A stretch of 64,000 nt of DNA. It comes from Macrosoma leucophasiata. Lineage: Eukaryota > Arthropoda > Insecta > Lepidoptera > Hedylidae. How positions within the stretch are numbered: the first letter of the stretch is position 1; every line of letters starts with the position of its first letter. This document shows, piece by piece, positions 55,437 through 64,000 of the stretch. Made by a program: the position numbers and the translations under genes. The notes beneath the pieces are model-generated. The model worked only from the letters and a program-made list of their open reading frames with translations, was not told where the DNA came from and searched no databases. The stretch covers positions 23,545,001 through 23,609,000 of the forward strand of contig JAWQUS010000001.1 of the NCBI GenBank assembly GCA_036365455.1, given 5' to 3'.

Positions 55437-55610
55437 ACTGCCTCGGTAGCCTATTGTAGCAGGCTACTACTACGCCGAGGTCCTGGGTTCGATTCCCGGG
55501 TATCGGCGGATATCAGAGGTAATGGTGTAAAGTCATTTATCTCTGGTTCTATTGGGATTTTTCCATTTTATTGAAATTTCCCAGCACCTCGAAGTTAGAT
55601 AATTTAATTT
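55437..55610 (+). mobile_element. SINE-2 copy
   Basis: tRNA-like head with GGGTTCGATTCCCGGGT B box, then ATTGGGATTTTTCCATTTTA; the 3' end after CCCAGCACCTCGAAGT is missing. Confidence 0.8.
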
Positions 55611-55767
55611 AATCATTTATTTCAGATCACAGATCCATAGTAGGTACAAAATAAAAATATAATATCAAAATATTTTTTTTTTTACATAAATAATAAAATA
55701 AAAAGTCAAATAATTTAAATATTACAAATTAAAACAAAATTAATATTCATCAATCAAATTACATATT

Positions 55768-56240
55768 AAAAGGAGATGTTGCAAAAGTGTATGGACCTCC
55801 GGCCATGTATTGTACACAATATCATTAAACAGGAAAAATCAATATAAAAACGTTTTTACTGCATATTTTCACTTATTTAGCTTTGTTTGCAGTTACACAA
55901 CATTATTTGCAGTTACAAATGCAACTTAAAACCAACATGGCGAGTAGGGCGGACGATGTCATTTTGACATTTTCATTTTTTAAATTGTTTTTTGATTATC
56001 TAGTACTTGGAAAAAAAAATATTTTATAAATACTATCGAAATCGATTGATACCAAGCGTTGGCTGTATCGCCGCCGTGTTGAACATGGTTGAAAATGATA
56101 AAATCGTTTGAATTAAATGTGGTGGTAACTCTAAAATATGTTCTTGATTAAATTAATTGTATTTTTTTCGGATTCTTCTATAATTTTGCCATTTTTTGAG
56201 GTCATGTACGAACCAGGGCCGAGCTCGCAACATCTCCTTT
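55768..56240. mobile_element. 473-bp MITE-like element
   Basis: AAAGGAGATGTTGC at the left and GCAACATCTCCTTT at the right are exact 14-bp inverted ends. Interior is AT-rich with no frame. No clear target duplication. Confidence 0.65.
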
Positions 56241-56365
56241 GTACAATCAATAATGTTAATAAACTAAGGAATTCCATATAAATTAAATCGCTTACAACAA
56301 CTAATAACACAGAAACATCACTAACAACACCTTTTTCACATTAAAAAATAATATTTGTGAGTAAT

Positions 56366-56503
56366 TTGGCCGAATATTCAAACGTCACTCATTTTTAAGC
56401 AACACTCAGATGTGCGCTATCTCTATCGTTTGAACGTGTTTTATAAAGACAGAAGACTTTTAAGTCCCACTTAGATTTAAGTGACGTTTGAGTATTTGGC
56501 CGA
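56366..56503. mobile_element. Small MITE, about 138 bp
   Basis: TTGGCCGAATATTCAAACGT at the left pairs with ACGTTTGAGTATTTGGCCGA at the right. Interior also contains ACACTCAGATG and a CACTTAGATTTAAGTG palindrome. Confidence 0.75.
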
Positions 56504-56589
56504 TTGTCAATTGCTTATTTGTCAATTGATGTGTCATCGAGCAATGATTGATATATTGGCAATCAAAACGTTCAGACAATAGCTTCTAT

Positions 56590-56765
56590 GTAATGTGCCC
56601 GGAGATGTCAACAGGCTCGCCACCTGTTGGGCCAAAACGTAACCGGCGAATCGTGGGTAGACACCCACGATTCGCCGGTTACGTTTTGGCACGTTTAAAA
56701 GCATGCTTGTATGTATGCATTTACCTCTGCCTACTTCTTCGGGGATTACGGCCGTGAAGTAACGT
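56590..56765 (+). mobile_element. SINE-2 3' part with a built-in perfect hairpin
   Basis: GTGCCCGGAGATGTCAACAG and the usual GGGGATTAC end are separated by a hairpin: arms 56631-56658 and 56663-56690 are exact reverse complements (28 bp, loop AGAC). In the complete SINE-2 only the left arm sequence is present. Confidence 0.9.
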
Positions 56766-57020
56766 TTAAGAAAGGAATAACTTACAATACCCAGCGAAAC
56801 ATATTGCTCATCGAGCGTACGAAAGAGACAATCGGCTAGTTTCGACTTCGTATAGCATGTCTCTGCTGCATTTTTAATTATCTTTATCTAAGTATATATT
56901 TCCCATACAACTCTCTAGTCACTAGTCTAGGGTCCAATAGTGTAAAGCTAGGTTTTACCTATGTTTCCTAGCAAATAAATCAACAACCTAACGTTATATA
57001 GCATCATATCCTTAAGTTTT

Positions 57021-57303
57021 ACTGGTAGTAGAGCTCCAGTGACGGAGCTCGCGGGCGTAGGCACCACCGCATTACCTAATATACTTGCCGCTAAATGGTA
57101 GTGTTCAGCACTATCGTGTTCCGGTCAGGTGGTAATGTTCGGCCCTGTAATTTCCGGCACAGAGCCATAACACCTAATGCCTCAGGAGTGGCAGCGCATC
57201 TGCATTCTGACCTCTGGTCATTGTGTGGGTATCTATAGGCTGCAGTCATCAACATCAATGTGAACTGCACGCTTGTTTGCCACTTTTATAACATAAAAAA
57301 AAA
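57021..57303 (+). mobile_element. ZL retroposon copy
   Basis: ACTGGTAGTAGAGCTCCAGT with intact hairpin to poly-A; small deletion of CACTTA near the 3' end. Confidence 0.92.
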
Positions 57304-57589
57304 GTTTCCTGGAATTGTATAAACAAAGAATGGGGTTGTAGAGTTTAAGTACTCTTGTAGATATAAGCTTAATATTATCACTAGCTTAAGCCTAGATTGT
57401 TTAAGTTATGATTTTTTTAAATAATGTAAATAAAAATGTGGTCAAAACTTAATCAAAATGGTTGACATCGGAATCTGTTAAAAATCAAAAAGGAAAAGCA
57501 AAATTTGTCGCATCGGCATGGAACTCCGGTAGCTCTGTCTCCATACATTCTCTGTAAGTTTATATGAGATTATATTCCGAACTACGCGA

Positions 57590-57870
57590 CTCCGGCCCTG
57601 CGAGGCCGATGACATTCCGGCTATCACCAACCGAATGGAGTAGAGCGAAAGTTGCACCGCCCATAATCGCATATGTCTCATATGTCTCTCCGCAACGTCC
57701 TAAGCCGAGGCACGGACCCACATGGGTCACCCTTAGGCAGTTGCGCTATCTTTTAGGCTGGAGCGCCTTCTGCGCTCGCCGATTGCCCGGTGAAGTAGAC
57801 TAGTGCCGTCTCGAGACAGGCCGCCTACACAAAGCCAGAACTTTAAAAAAAAAAAAAAAAAAAAAAAACA
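57590..57870 (+). mobile_element. Jockey-type LINE 3' untranslated region, 5' truncated
   Basis: Nearly identical to 49050-49333 (CTCCGGCCCTGCGAGGCCGA to CACAAAGCCAGAACTT) followed by poly-A. No coding part, so truncation happened within the UTR. Confidence 0.92.
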
Positions 57871-58369
57871 AAAAAAAAACCTAGCGGACAATGTCGCGGC
57901 AGCAAGCAGTAGAAAATATTGATTTTTCGGTATAAATTATTAGAACATAAGCATAATGCCAATAATGGCCCCAACATTATTTAAGGTCCTTTTAATCAGA
58001 CACCAAACATATTTTTCTTTGAATAATCAGAAATCAACTAGGTACCTACTCAGATATTTATGTTACAATTTTTTTATAATCCAGATGAGTTTCTTTTCCG
58101 AAGAAGGTGAAGATTTCGACTTGAAATTATTTTAAATCGTAAAATCATATTTTATTTTAAATGCCCAAAATATAATATACTTTCAACGTTGAGTGGATAA
58201 TATCGAAATCGTCTTCACTTCGAAATTCACGGACGATATAATTAACCTGAATATAAAATGCATTTATATCTCGATTAATATACAACATACAACACATGGT
58301 GACAATATTTAAAAATAAAAACTATGTAGGTACCCTTAAAACCGTAAGGTTCATATAGTTAACTAGCTG

Positions 58370-58570
58370 CCTCGACGAACTTCGTATCGCCTGAGAGGTA
58401 TAAAAAAACTACATGTCATAAAAATCGAAAAAATGTTTGGTGAGAATCATCCTTACCGTTTAGGGTTATAAAAAAAAAGACTACAACCGATTCTCATACC
58501 TACACAATATTACGTGAGAATTGGTCCAGCCGTTTCGGAGGAGTAGCTTAGTTAAGTCGCGTACCTACAT
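58370..58570 (+). repeat. LINE 3'-end repeat with CGACGAACTTCGTATCGCC
   Basis: GCTGCCTCGACGAACTTCGT start and TTGGTCCAGCCGTTTCGGAG end: the form of another RTE-like LINE 3' end. Only one copy in this window. Confidence 0.55.
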
Positions 58571-58749
58571 TTAAATAATTTCTTGTTTTCAGTAGCGTTA
58601 GTCTCGGCGGACGCAGAAAAACAATTTAAATATGGGATAGTTTAAAAAAATTAAATAAACAAAATCTGTAAAAACATTGTTTTTTTTTTTTTAAGAGCGT
58701 AGCTAGCATATACCTACAGTCCCAGGAAATATTCCACATCGACCTTAGG

Positions 58750-58925
58750 AAAAAGACTTCGGCTATTTTCGGCTCTGTAGAGCGTTATCAATTTCACACA
58801 CCACTACCGAATCATTTTGATCAAATTTTGACCAATGCCAAATTGAAATCAAATTTTATTTGTTCCTTTACGTATGCAGTGTGCAACGGAGACAACGCTC
58901 TACGAAGTCGAAACTAGCCGATTAT
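58750..58925. mobile_element. MITE-like inverted repeat
   Basis: CGGCTATTTTCGGCTCTGTAG at 58760 and the inverse of CTACGAAGTCGAAACTAGCCG at about 58900 form the ends. A piece of the same end is at about 56832-56865 (CGGCTAGTTTCGACTTCGTA). Confidence 0.6.
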
Positions 58926-59250
58926 TTCATTCTTCAGCTCCTTAAGCTATATTATTATTTCTTAGTAAGTATTGTAACTGTAAGAATATACTTGTTATAT
59001 TTGTTATTTAAACTTTTGTCCCCGACTGTACAGCTGTACAGTCGTTAGACCAACGTTACGCTTTCAGATTATTTTTTCACGCGACCAATAAAGTTTTACG
59101 GTTTTTAAATTGACACCCGAGGCGTCAGATTCTTTTCCAACTATTGACATGTTCGACCTCTGCGCGTTGCCATTGTACCATGGAATACACAAAAAGTACA
59201 GGTATGTATATAGAAAAGTGTAATAAAATAGGCTTTTGAACATTAACGTG

Positions 59251-59301
59251 GGTCTGGACGGTTTATCTTTAAGCCACCGAGGCTTATAAATCGTCCAGAC
59301 C
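59251..59301. repeat. Hairpin with about 20-bp arms
   Basis: GGTCTGGACGGTTTA on the left pairs with TAAATCGTCCAGACC on the right (one mismatch), inner AAGCC/GGCTT. Confidence 0.85.
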
Positions 59302-59344
59302 TAAAGAACTTTGCTTCGATTCTGATCCGAACATAAAACTTAAT

Positions 59345-59500
59345 TACATAGGCACGATGATCTATATGATGGCTACGGACATCTTTACAAAAAATCTGAG
59401 ATCAAAATGCAGATGCGTTGCCACTCAGGAGTGGCAACGCATCTTAACCTTAGGTCTCAGGAGACCTAAGGTTTTAAGTTTCTGTGTAGTTATTACCCCT
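59345..59500 (-). repeat. ZL fragment rearranged into two adjacent palindromes
   Basis: Arms 59411-59425/59430-59444 and 59446-59457/59462-59473 are exact inverted repeats, and both have the same spacer CAGG. Outer parts read on like a normal minus-strand ZL (ATCAAAATGCAG; TTTCTGTGTAGTTATTAC). Confidence 0.9.
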
Positions 59501-60300
59501 AGTTTGCACTCAAAACAATAAGCGTGATGATGTTTCGCAACTCGTCGAATAAAGTATGAATTGCGATAAATGTCTTGTTGGTGCTAGCGTTCGCACTGCT
59601 GTCAAACCTATCATCTTAACATGTTTTTATATTAATGTTTCATCAATGCAAACTCATGGTTATGGGGCCAACAGAATGGGTATAAACGAGTGAATTTGTC
59701 CTTCAATATAATTTTGATATTCAAATAATTAAATATTTCAGTTAAAATTATAATATACGATAACGTTAATAATGCTTACTGCAATATAAAATTACAATAC
59801 AATGGAAACAAACATCGCGCATCAATCGGCGGCAAGATTGCCACACGGCGATAATGTGTGCTCGTGTGAAAGGTGGTGCACTTTGTAATTTTTTAATGTA
59901 AACAGTAAGTAAGAGGTCGCGCGAACCGTTACGGCGTGTAAGGTCTCTGCACATTGACTAGAGTATTACAGTGTAAAATTTCACATTGATTTGAGATTAA
60001 AATGGCAGGTAAGCTTGTAGTTAACGAGAATGTTAAGTGAAGAATGTAGTCCATATACTTCTATTAAAAGATTAAATATATTACTCAAAATCGGATCTTA
60101 TTATTCAGAAGGTGGGAGCGTGGGACTTGGTAATATACTGCCGAGTTAAAATTAGATCAAATTAAAATGTGCTTACTAAAATATTAACGTTGCATTAGTA
60201 ACAAAAAACATAATTATGCTATTTATTTTTTGGATTACAAAATTTTGTAAGAATAATTTTAACCAAAACGACAGGATCTCTTAATTTTTCTATATTGTAA
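59501..60300. other. AT-rich stretch without recognised feature
   Basis: The 62-codon frame at 59766-59954 (minus) has no motif. Nothing else seen. Confidence 0.35.
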
Positions 60301-60304
60301 GAAT

Positions 60305-60405
60305 GATTTATCCGGTGAGTCGTGGGTGTTTGCATGTATGCTTGAATGCATGCATTTACCTCTGCCTACCCCTTCGGGGATTAAAGGCGTAAAGTTACGT
60401 TACGT
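60305..60405 (+). mobile_element. SINE-2 3'-end fragment
   Basis: GAGTCGTGGGTGTTTGCATG to CTACCCCTTCGGGGATTAAA, then a GTTACGTTACG end. Confidence 0.75.
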
Positions 60406-60514
60406 TAAAATGTTTTGCCATAAACATACTTATATTTTTGTTATTAAAGTAATTGGATTACGCATACAAGTAAATGTTGAGAAAACTGTTATATCCATCC
60501 TACCCATTATCCAC

Positions 60515-60658
60515 TTATGGTGAGATTCACAGACCGCACTACGACTTTACTTTGAGCAAAGTATGCTTAGAACTGTCAGAAATGTATGGGATTTGACAGT
60601 TCGAAGGGTACTTTGCTCGAAAGTAAAGTCGTAGTGCGGTCTGTGAATGTCGCCCTTA
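60515..60658. mobile_element. MITE with about 44-bp inverted ends (PIF/Harbinger-like)
   Basis: TTCACAGACCGCACTACGAC on the left is mirrored on the right (GTCGTAGTGCGGTCTGTGAA); arms extend to AAAGTA. TTA on both sides fits a 3-bp target, and GGGCGACATTC fits PIF/Harbinger-type ends. Interior CTGTCA/TGACAG also pairs. Confidence 0.8.
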
Positions 60659-60762
60659 GACTCCGCTATTGAGTTATTATTATTTTTGAGTTATTTATTT
60701 ATTGGTTAACATGACGTGATACATAAATCCTGTTTTAACTTTGCGAGATTAGACGGACGTTT

Positions 60763-61184
60763 TTTTTTTTTTTTTTTTGTTTTTTATGGCATCGCTATTA
60801 CGCATATTGCCAGTGTCAAGTAAAACGATATTTCATATTTATTTGAGCAGCGTAAAAGTTAGTATAATATAGTCATCAAGTATAATATGTAAGTATCAAG
60901 TTTATAAGTTATCAAGTATAATATGTCAGTCAAGTGAGTTACAATCAAGTTATTCGAGTAAAGCGATGGCTACTTTACCAGAACATTTACAATGAAGTTT
61001 TGGAGGCAACCTGAAAGGTCGTGTTTTCGCACTGTTATTCTATTTCACTGTACACGGGCACTGTAATAAACCTATATCAAACAAAATACCACCAATTTTA
61101 TTCAATATAACTTAAAAATAAACCAAGAAAATGAAATAAAATAAGAGCACCATACGCCTCTTTCAAGGTTCCCGCCAAAACTCC
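60763..61184 (-). mobile_element. Unnamed retroposon (RP) copy 2, 12-bp target duplication
   Basis: AGACGGACGTTT lies at 60751-60762 and 61185-61196. Same sequence as 49436-50625 without the LINE-A insertion, except for an extra ATCAAGTATAATATG-type local repetition at about 60870-60930. Minus strand ends ATGGCATCGC-type sequence before the A tail (T-run on the plus strand). Confidence 0.9.
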
Positions 61185-61233
61185 AGACGGACGTTTGTAA
61201 CTCTGTGATACAAGAACTACAACACGAATTTTG

Positions 61234-61445
61234 ATAGTAATGTATGGCCCTGTAATTTCCAACACAGAGTCCTAGCTCTGTGTCGGAAATTACAGGGCCA
61301 TACATTACTATTAAATTACAGGACCATGCGTTGCCACTCCTGAGTCCTAAGGTAACTCCTAAGCTACCTTAGGCTTAAGGAGTGGCAACGCATCTAGACT
61401 AAAATCTCTAGTTTCATGTAGTTGTTTACAGGCTACAGTGTTACT
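61234..61445 (+). repeat. ZL fragment rearranged into two palindromes
   Basis: First: arms 61234-61269 and 61276-61311, 36 bp, one mismatch. Second: arms 61326-61354 and 61365-61393, 29 bp, three mismatches. After these, normal plus-strand ZL 3' sequence follows to about 61445. Confidence 0.9.
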
Positions 61446-62010
61446 TACCATCAATGCGAACTGTATACTTGTCTGGTACTTCATCTTTATACATAGAATA
61501 ATGAATGATTGTCTGCATGTCCTTTATAGAATCGTAAACTACGCGTTTGATCATGCGTCCTCTTTAGCAAAGTTGTTGTGCATGAGCCCACGAAGGTTTC
61601 GGAGTTGGCAAATCCGACAGATGGCGCCACTGCCGTTTTTTGTTGGTGGCGTAGCAACGCGCGCAGCGTACAGCTAGTGAAATATAAAAATGCAAAACAA
61701 AATATTTGCTACTGAACGCTGTTCGCTCAACCGTCCATTCAATATGTAAAGACCCCAAAGGATTAAGAGCGACCAAATTATACTTATGGAATCAGTGCAT
61801 TATGGTTGAGTTTATGCGACGCTATTAAAGTTAACTCGAAGATTTCCTGATAAAGTCGTACAATTACCAGACATTCACGGTTTTATATGAATGGAATTAT
61901 ACTTAAATTACAAAAACTCAAATTCAAAAATTTATTTAATCACGTGGGAATAATAGAATTTGCTTGCAATACACTCAAGTAGTCAATGTTAAGACGGCAA
62001 AAATAACTTA
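61446..62010. other. Stretch without recognised gene
   Basis: Overlapping open frames at 61438-61776 show no motif. No known repeat. Confidence 0.35.
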
Positions 62011-62019
62011 CTAAACTGC

Positions 62020-62075
62020 CTAAGATCTAGTGGTGCTGGTTTGCTGAGGTCACGGGTTCAAACCCCGGGTAAGGA
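62020..62075 (+). repeat. tRNA-like scrap with B box
   Basis: CACGGGTTCAAACCCCGGGT has a B box and T-arm stem; an A-box-like TAGTGGTGCTGG lies before it. Probably a worn SINE head. Confidence 0.45.
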
Positions 62076-62095
62076 TTTTTTTCTAATTTTTGAAA

Positions 62096-62383
62096 GTTTT
62101 TTTTTGTATGTAATGGAAGTAACAAGCAAGCTTGCAGTTCACATTGATGTTAAGTGATGACTGAAGCCTATAGGCACCCACACAAAGACCAAGGTCAAAA
62201 TGCAGATGCGTTACCACTCCTGAGGCCTAAGGTGTTACGCCTCTGTGCCGGAAATTACAGGGCCGTACATCACCACCTGACCGGGACTCGATAGTGGTGA
62301 ATACTACCATTTAGCGGCAAGTATATTAAGTAATGCGGTGGTACCTACGCCCGCGAGCTCCGTCACTGGAGCACTACCACCAG
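62096..62383 (-). mobile_element. ZL retroposon copy
   Basis: Complete minus-strand copy; hairpin right arm changed to GGAGCAC. Confidence 0.9.
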
Positions 62384-62423
62384 TAGAAGTTTTCCAGTGC
62401 CTTCGAAATGTGCTCAGTGATTG

Positions 62424-62625
62424 TTTTATATTATTTCGCAGTAACACATGCCTGTGAAATATGTTTTAAAGAAAAATGGAAAGAAAAATTTGACTTTTGT
62501 GATGGCGCTACTGCCTATAAGGCAATGCAATAAATGTGAAGGAAAGATTTGACAAATCGGGCAGGACTTCGGTAGCTCAGTTGGAAGAGCGGCTGGACTA
62601 GATTCCCAGTGGCCGCGTGCTCAGT
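62424..62625. repeat. tR repeat rearranged tail-to-head
   Basis: 62424-62498 is the tR tail in minus orientation (CAGTAACACATGCCTGTGAA...AATTTGACTT). It is followed directly by the tR head in plus orientation (GATGGCGCTACTGCC...GGACTTCGGTAGCTCAGTTG). The tRNA-like part stops inside the T arm near 62618. Confidence 0.8.
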
Positions 62626-62975
62626 GATGACAGTAAATTTTGCCACTGACTAGAATTTTTCTTTTATTCCCATTAGTTCGATCCATTAGTTCGATCGCAG
62701 AACTACAGATTTTTTTTTTCATTTTTTCAAAATGGTTGTAAATTATACTCTAAATAAAAAAAAAATATTTTTTCCATTTTCTCACCTGTTCGACCGTTGA
62801 ACTAGTGAGAGTTATTCTGTCCTCATTTGGTTCTACTGTCATAAAAGAAAAAACCTAACACCGAATGGTGCAGAGGGCGCACCCTTCGAAGGCGGGCATT
62901 TAGGGAAGGCTTTTGTCTAGCAGGAAACTGTTTTAGGCTGAACCGATAATGATGAAATTAATAATTTTAATGAAT

Positions 62976-63285
62976 AACTATCACAGAGATATAACAACTT
63001 AGATCTCAGGGGTGGCAACGCATCTGCATTTTGACTCTCTCGTTTTCGTGTAGATGTCTATAGGCTGCAGTCATCACTTAACATCAATGTGAGCTACAAG
63101 CCAGTTTGCCACCTTCTTATTTTTTTTATGTTTTGGAAGTGGCAAACAAGCATTCAGTTCACATTGATGTTAAGTGATGATTGCAGCCTATGTACTCCCC
63201 CACAAAGACCAAGGTCAAAATGCAGATGCGTTACCACTCCTGAGGCCTACGGTGTTATGCCTCTGTGCCGGAAATTACGGGGCTA
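62976..63285. mobile_element. Tail-to-tail inverted pair of ZL 3' halves
   Basis: Plus-strand part 62976-63112 (CACAGAGATATAACAAC, subfamily 2-like) and minus-strand part 63118-63285 (common subfamily) meet at their A/T-rich tails. Confidence 0.85.
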
Positions 63286-64000
63286 ATTAAAATTTCAAAA
63301 AAATTACTTGTCATCAACGGGGACTGCTATGACCACATTCCCTACCCCTGACATAAACAAATTTAATGCAATAGGAATTCCGAGGCCGAGAGTCGATTCT
63401 GGGGCTTCGGCGTAGCGGCTTGCAAGGTTGCTACCACTAACTACATAGTAAGCACTAGTTATACTATGTATCTGCACGCCAGGTCCCTAACGGGCTAGGC
63501 AGAGAGTGTCTAATTTATTTTATCCTTTTTTTTTCTAGTCTTTCTCATTAGTCTTAATTATACTAAGTACTATAATATCGACAATTCGCATGCTAAGCGT
63601 AGCGATTATGGTATAATTCTCCCTTAAAAACGCATAAACCTGTTGTGGGTTTTGACGATTAAAGCAGTAAACGGTTTTCGGCTGATGTGATATAGGTCGC
63701 GCCACGTAAAAAGAACGTTGGAAGAAAGTAGAAGGGATGTGTTCGCGCACGAAAGTATTAGCCCTATTGGTTTATTTTTGATCTAGCTTTCGCTTGCGGT
63801 TTCGTGTATTGGTAGGCAGATTGAAAACGCCGCACCTCATTCTACCAAATAGATCGATAAATCGTCTACTGCGCAGCTTGACCGCCAGCGTTCTTTTTAC
63901 CTGGCGCGATCTTATACTGATGAAATTAATAATGTATTATCATCAACGATTGCTATAACCTTATTACCTACCCCTGACATAAAAAATTACATGACATGAG
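63286..64000. repeat. Two copies of a CCTACCCCTGACATAAA block around family X and a MITE
   Basis: CTACCCCTGACATAAA occurs at about 63340 and 63967 after similar CATCAACG...GCTAT sequence, in direct orientation. Between them: a LINE-A end scrap (63477-63511), a family X piece (63580-63690) and a MITE-like element at about 63690-63915 whose ends TCGCGCCACGTAAAAAGAAC and GTTCTTTTTACCTGGCGCGA are inverted. Confidence 0.6.

Noticed and set aside
1..64000. Host protein-coding exons
   Set aside because: I looked for spliced coding blocks with familiar domains on both strands and found none outside transposon remnants. Short unfamiliar exons cannot be excluded by eye.

Overview
The window looks like AT-rich intergenic DNA of a moth or butterfly (Lepidoptera). 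The main reason is an abundant family that starts ACTGGTGGTAGAGCT, carries GTAGGCACCACC and GTGTTCCGGTCAGG and ends in poly-A. From memory this resembles the 3' end of lepidopteran CR1/Zenon-type LINEs and the Metulj-type SINEs that share it; the name is not database-checked, so I call it the ZL family. I see no host protein-coding gene, no rRNA, no intact tRNA gene and no CRISPR array. Almost everything recognisable is mobile DNA or its debris. The long reading frames all belong to non-LTR retrotransposons.

Layout. 1-1.8 kb: fragments of SINE and LINE 3' ends. 1.8-10.5 kb: a head-to-tail duplication of about 4.34 kb, nearly identical, holding a broken LINE reverse-transcriptase remnant and an inverted ZL pair. 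11-14.3 kb: jockey-type LINE 3' end, RTE-like repeat, SINE, an internally deleted RTE-like LINE, and a LINE 3' end (LINE-A) split by a tRNA-like-bearing repeat (tR) with a 10-bp target duplication. 15-21.3 kb: several ZL copies, a LINE C-terminal remnant, and a GC-rich LINE 3' region. 23-26 kb: ZL copies with perfect or near-perfect palindromes. 31.1-33.9 kb: a Russian-doll structure in which a hAT transposon with an exact 8-bp target duplication contains a LINE-A copy, which contains a 1.46-kb inverted-repeat element, which contains a fold-back tRNA-like repeat. 35-37 kb: tRNA-derived SINE and LINE ends. 37-41.6 kb: ZL variants and a 206-bp satellite-like array built from ZL pieces. 43.5-46.2 kb: several MITEs, one with a 9-bp target duplication. 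46.3-49.3 kb: the best-preserved element, a 5'-truncated jockey-type LINE broken by one extra base in its YADD motif. 49.4-50.6 kb: an unnamed retroposon with 13-bp target duplications and a LINE-A insertion inside it. 51.5-64 kb: palindromic elements, more ZL copies, SINEs, a second copy of the retroposon, and MITEs.

The elements interact mainly by nesting, which gives a relative age order, and by fold-back rearrangement: many palindromes are built from ZL, SINE or tR sequence. The most useful points to follow up are the 4.34-kb duplication and its junction filler, the tR repeat, the ZL-derived 206-bp array, the four-layer nest, the serial ZL palindromes and the unnamed retroposon. All comparisons were made by eye; copy boundaries without a target duplication are good to roughly 10-20 bases.
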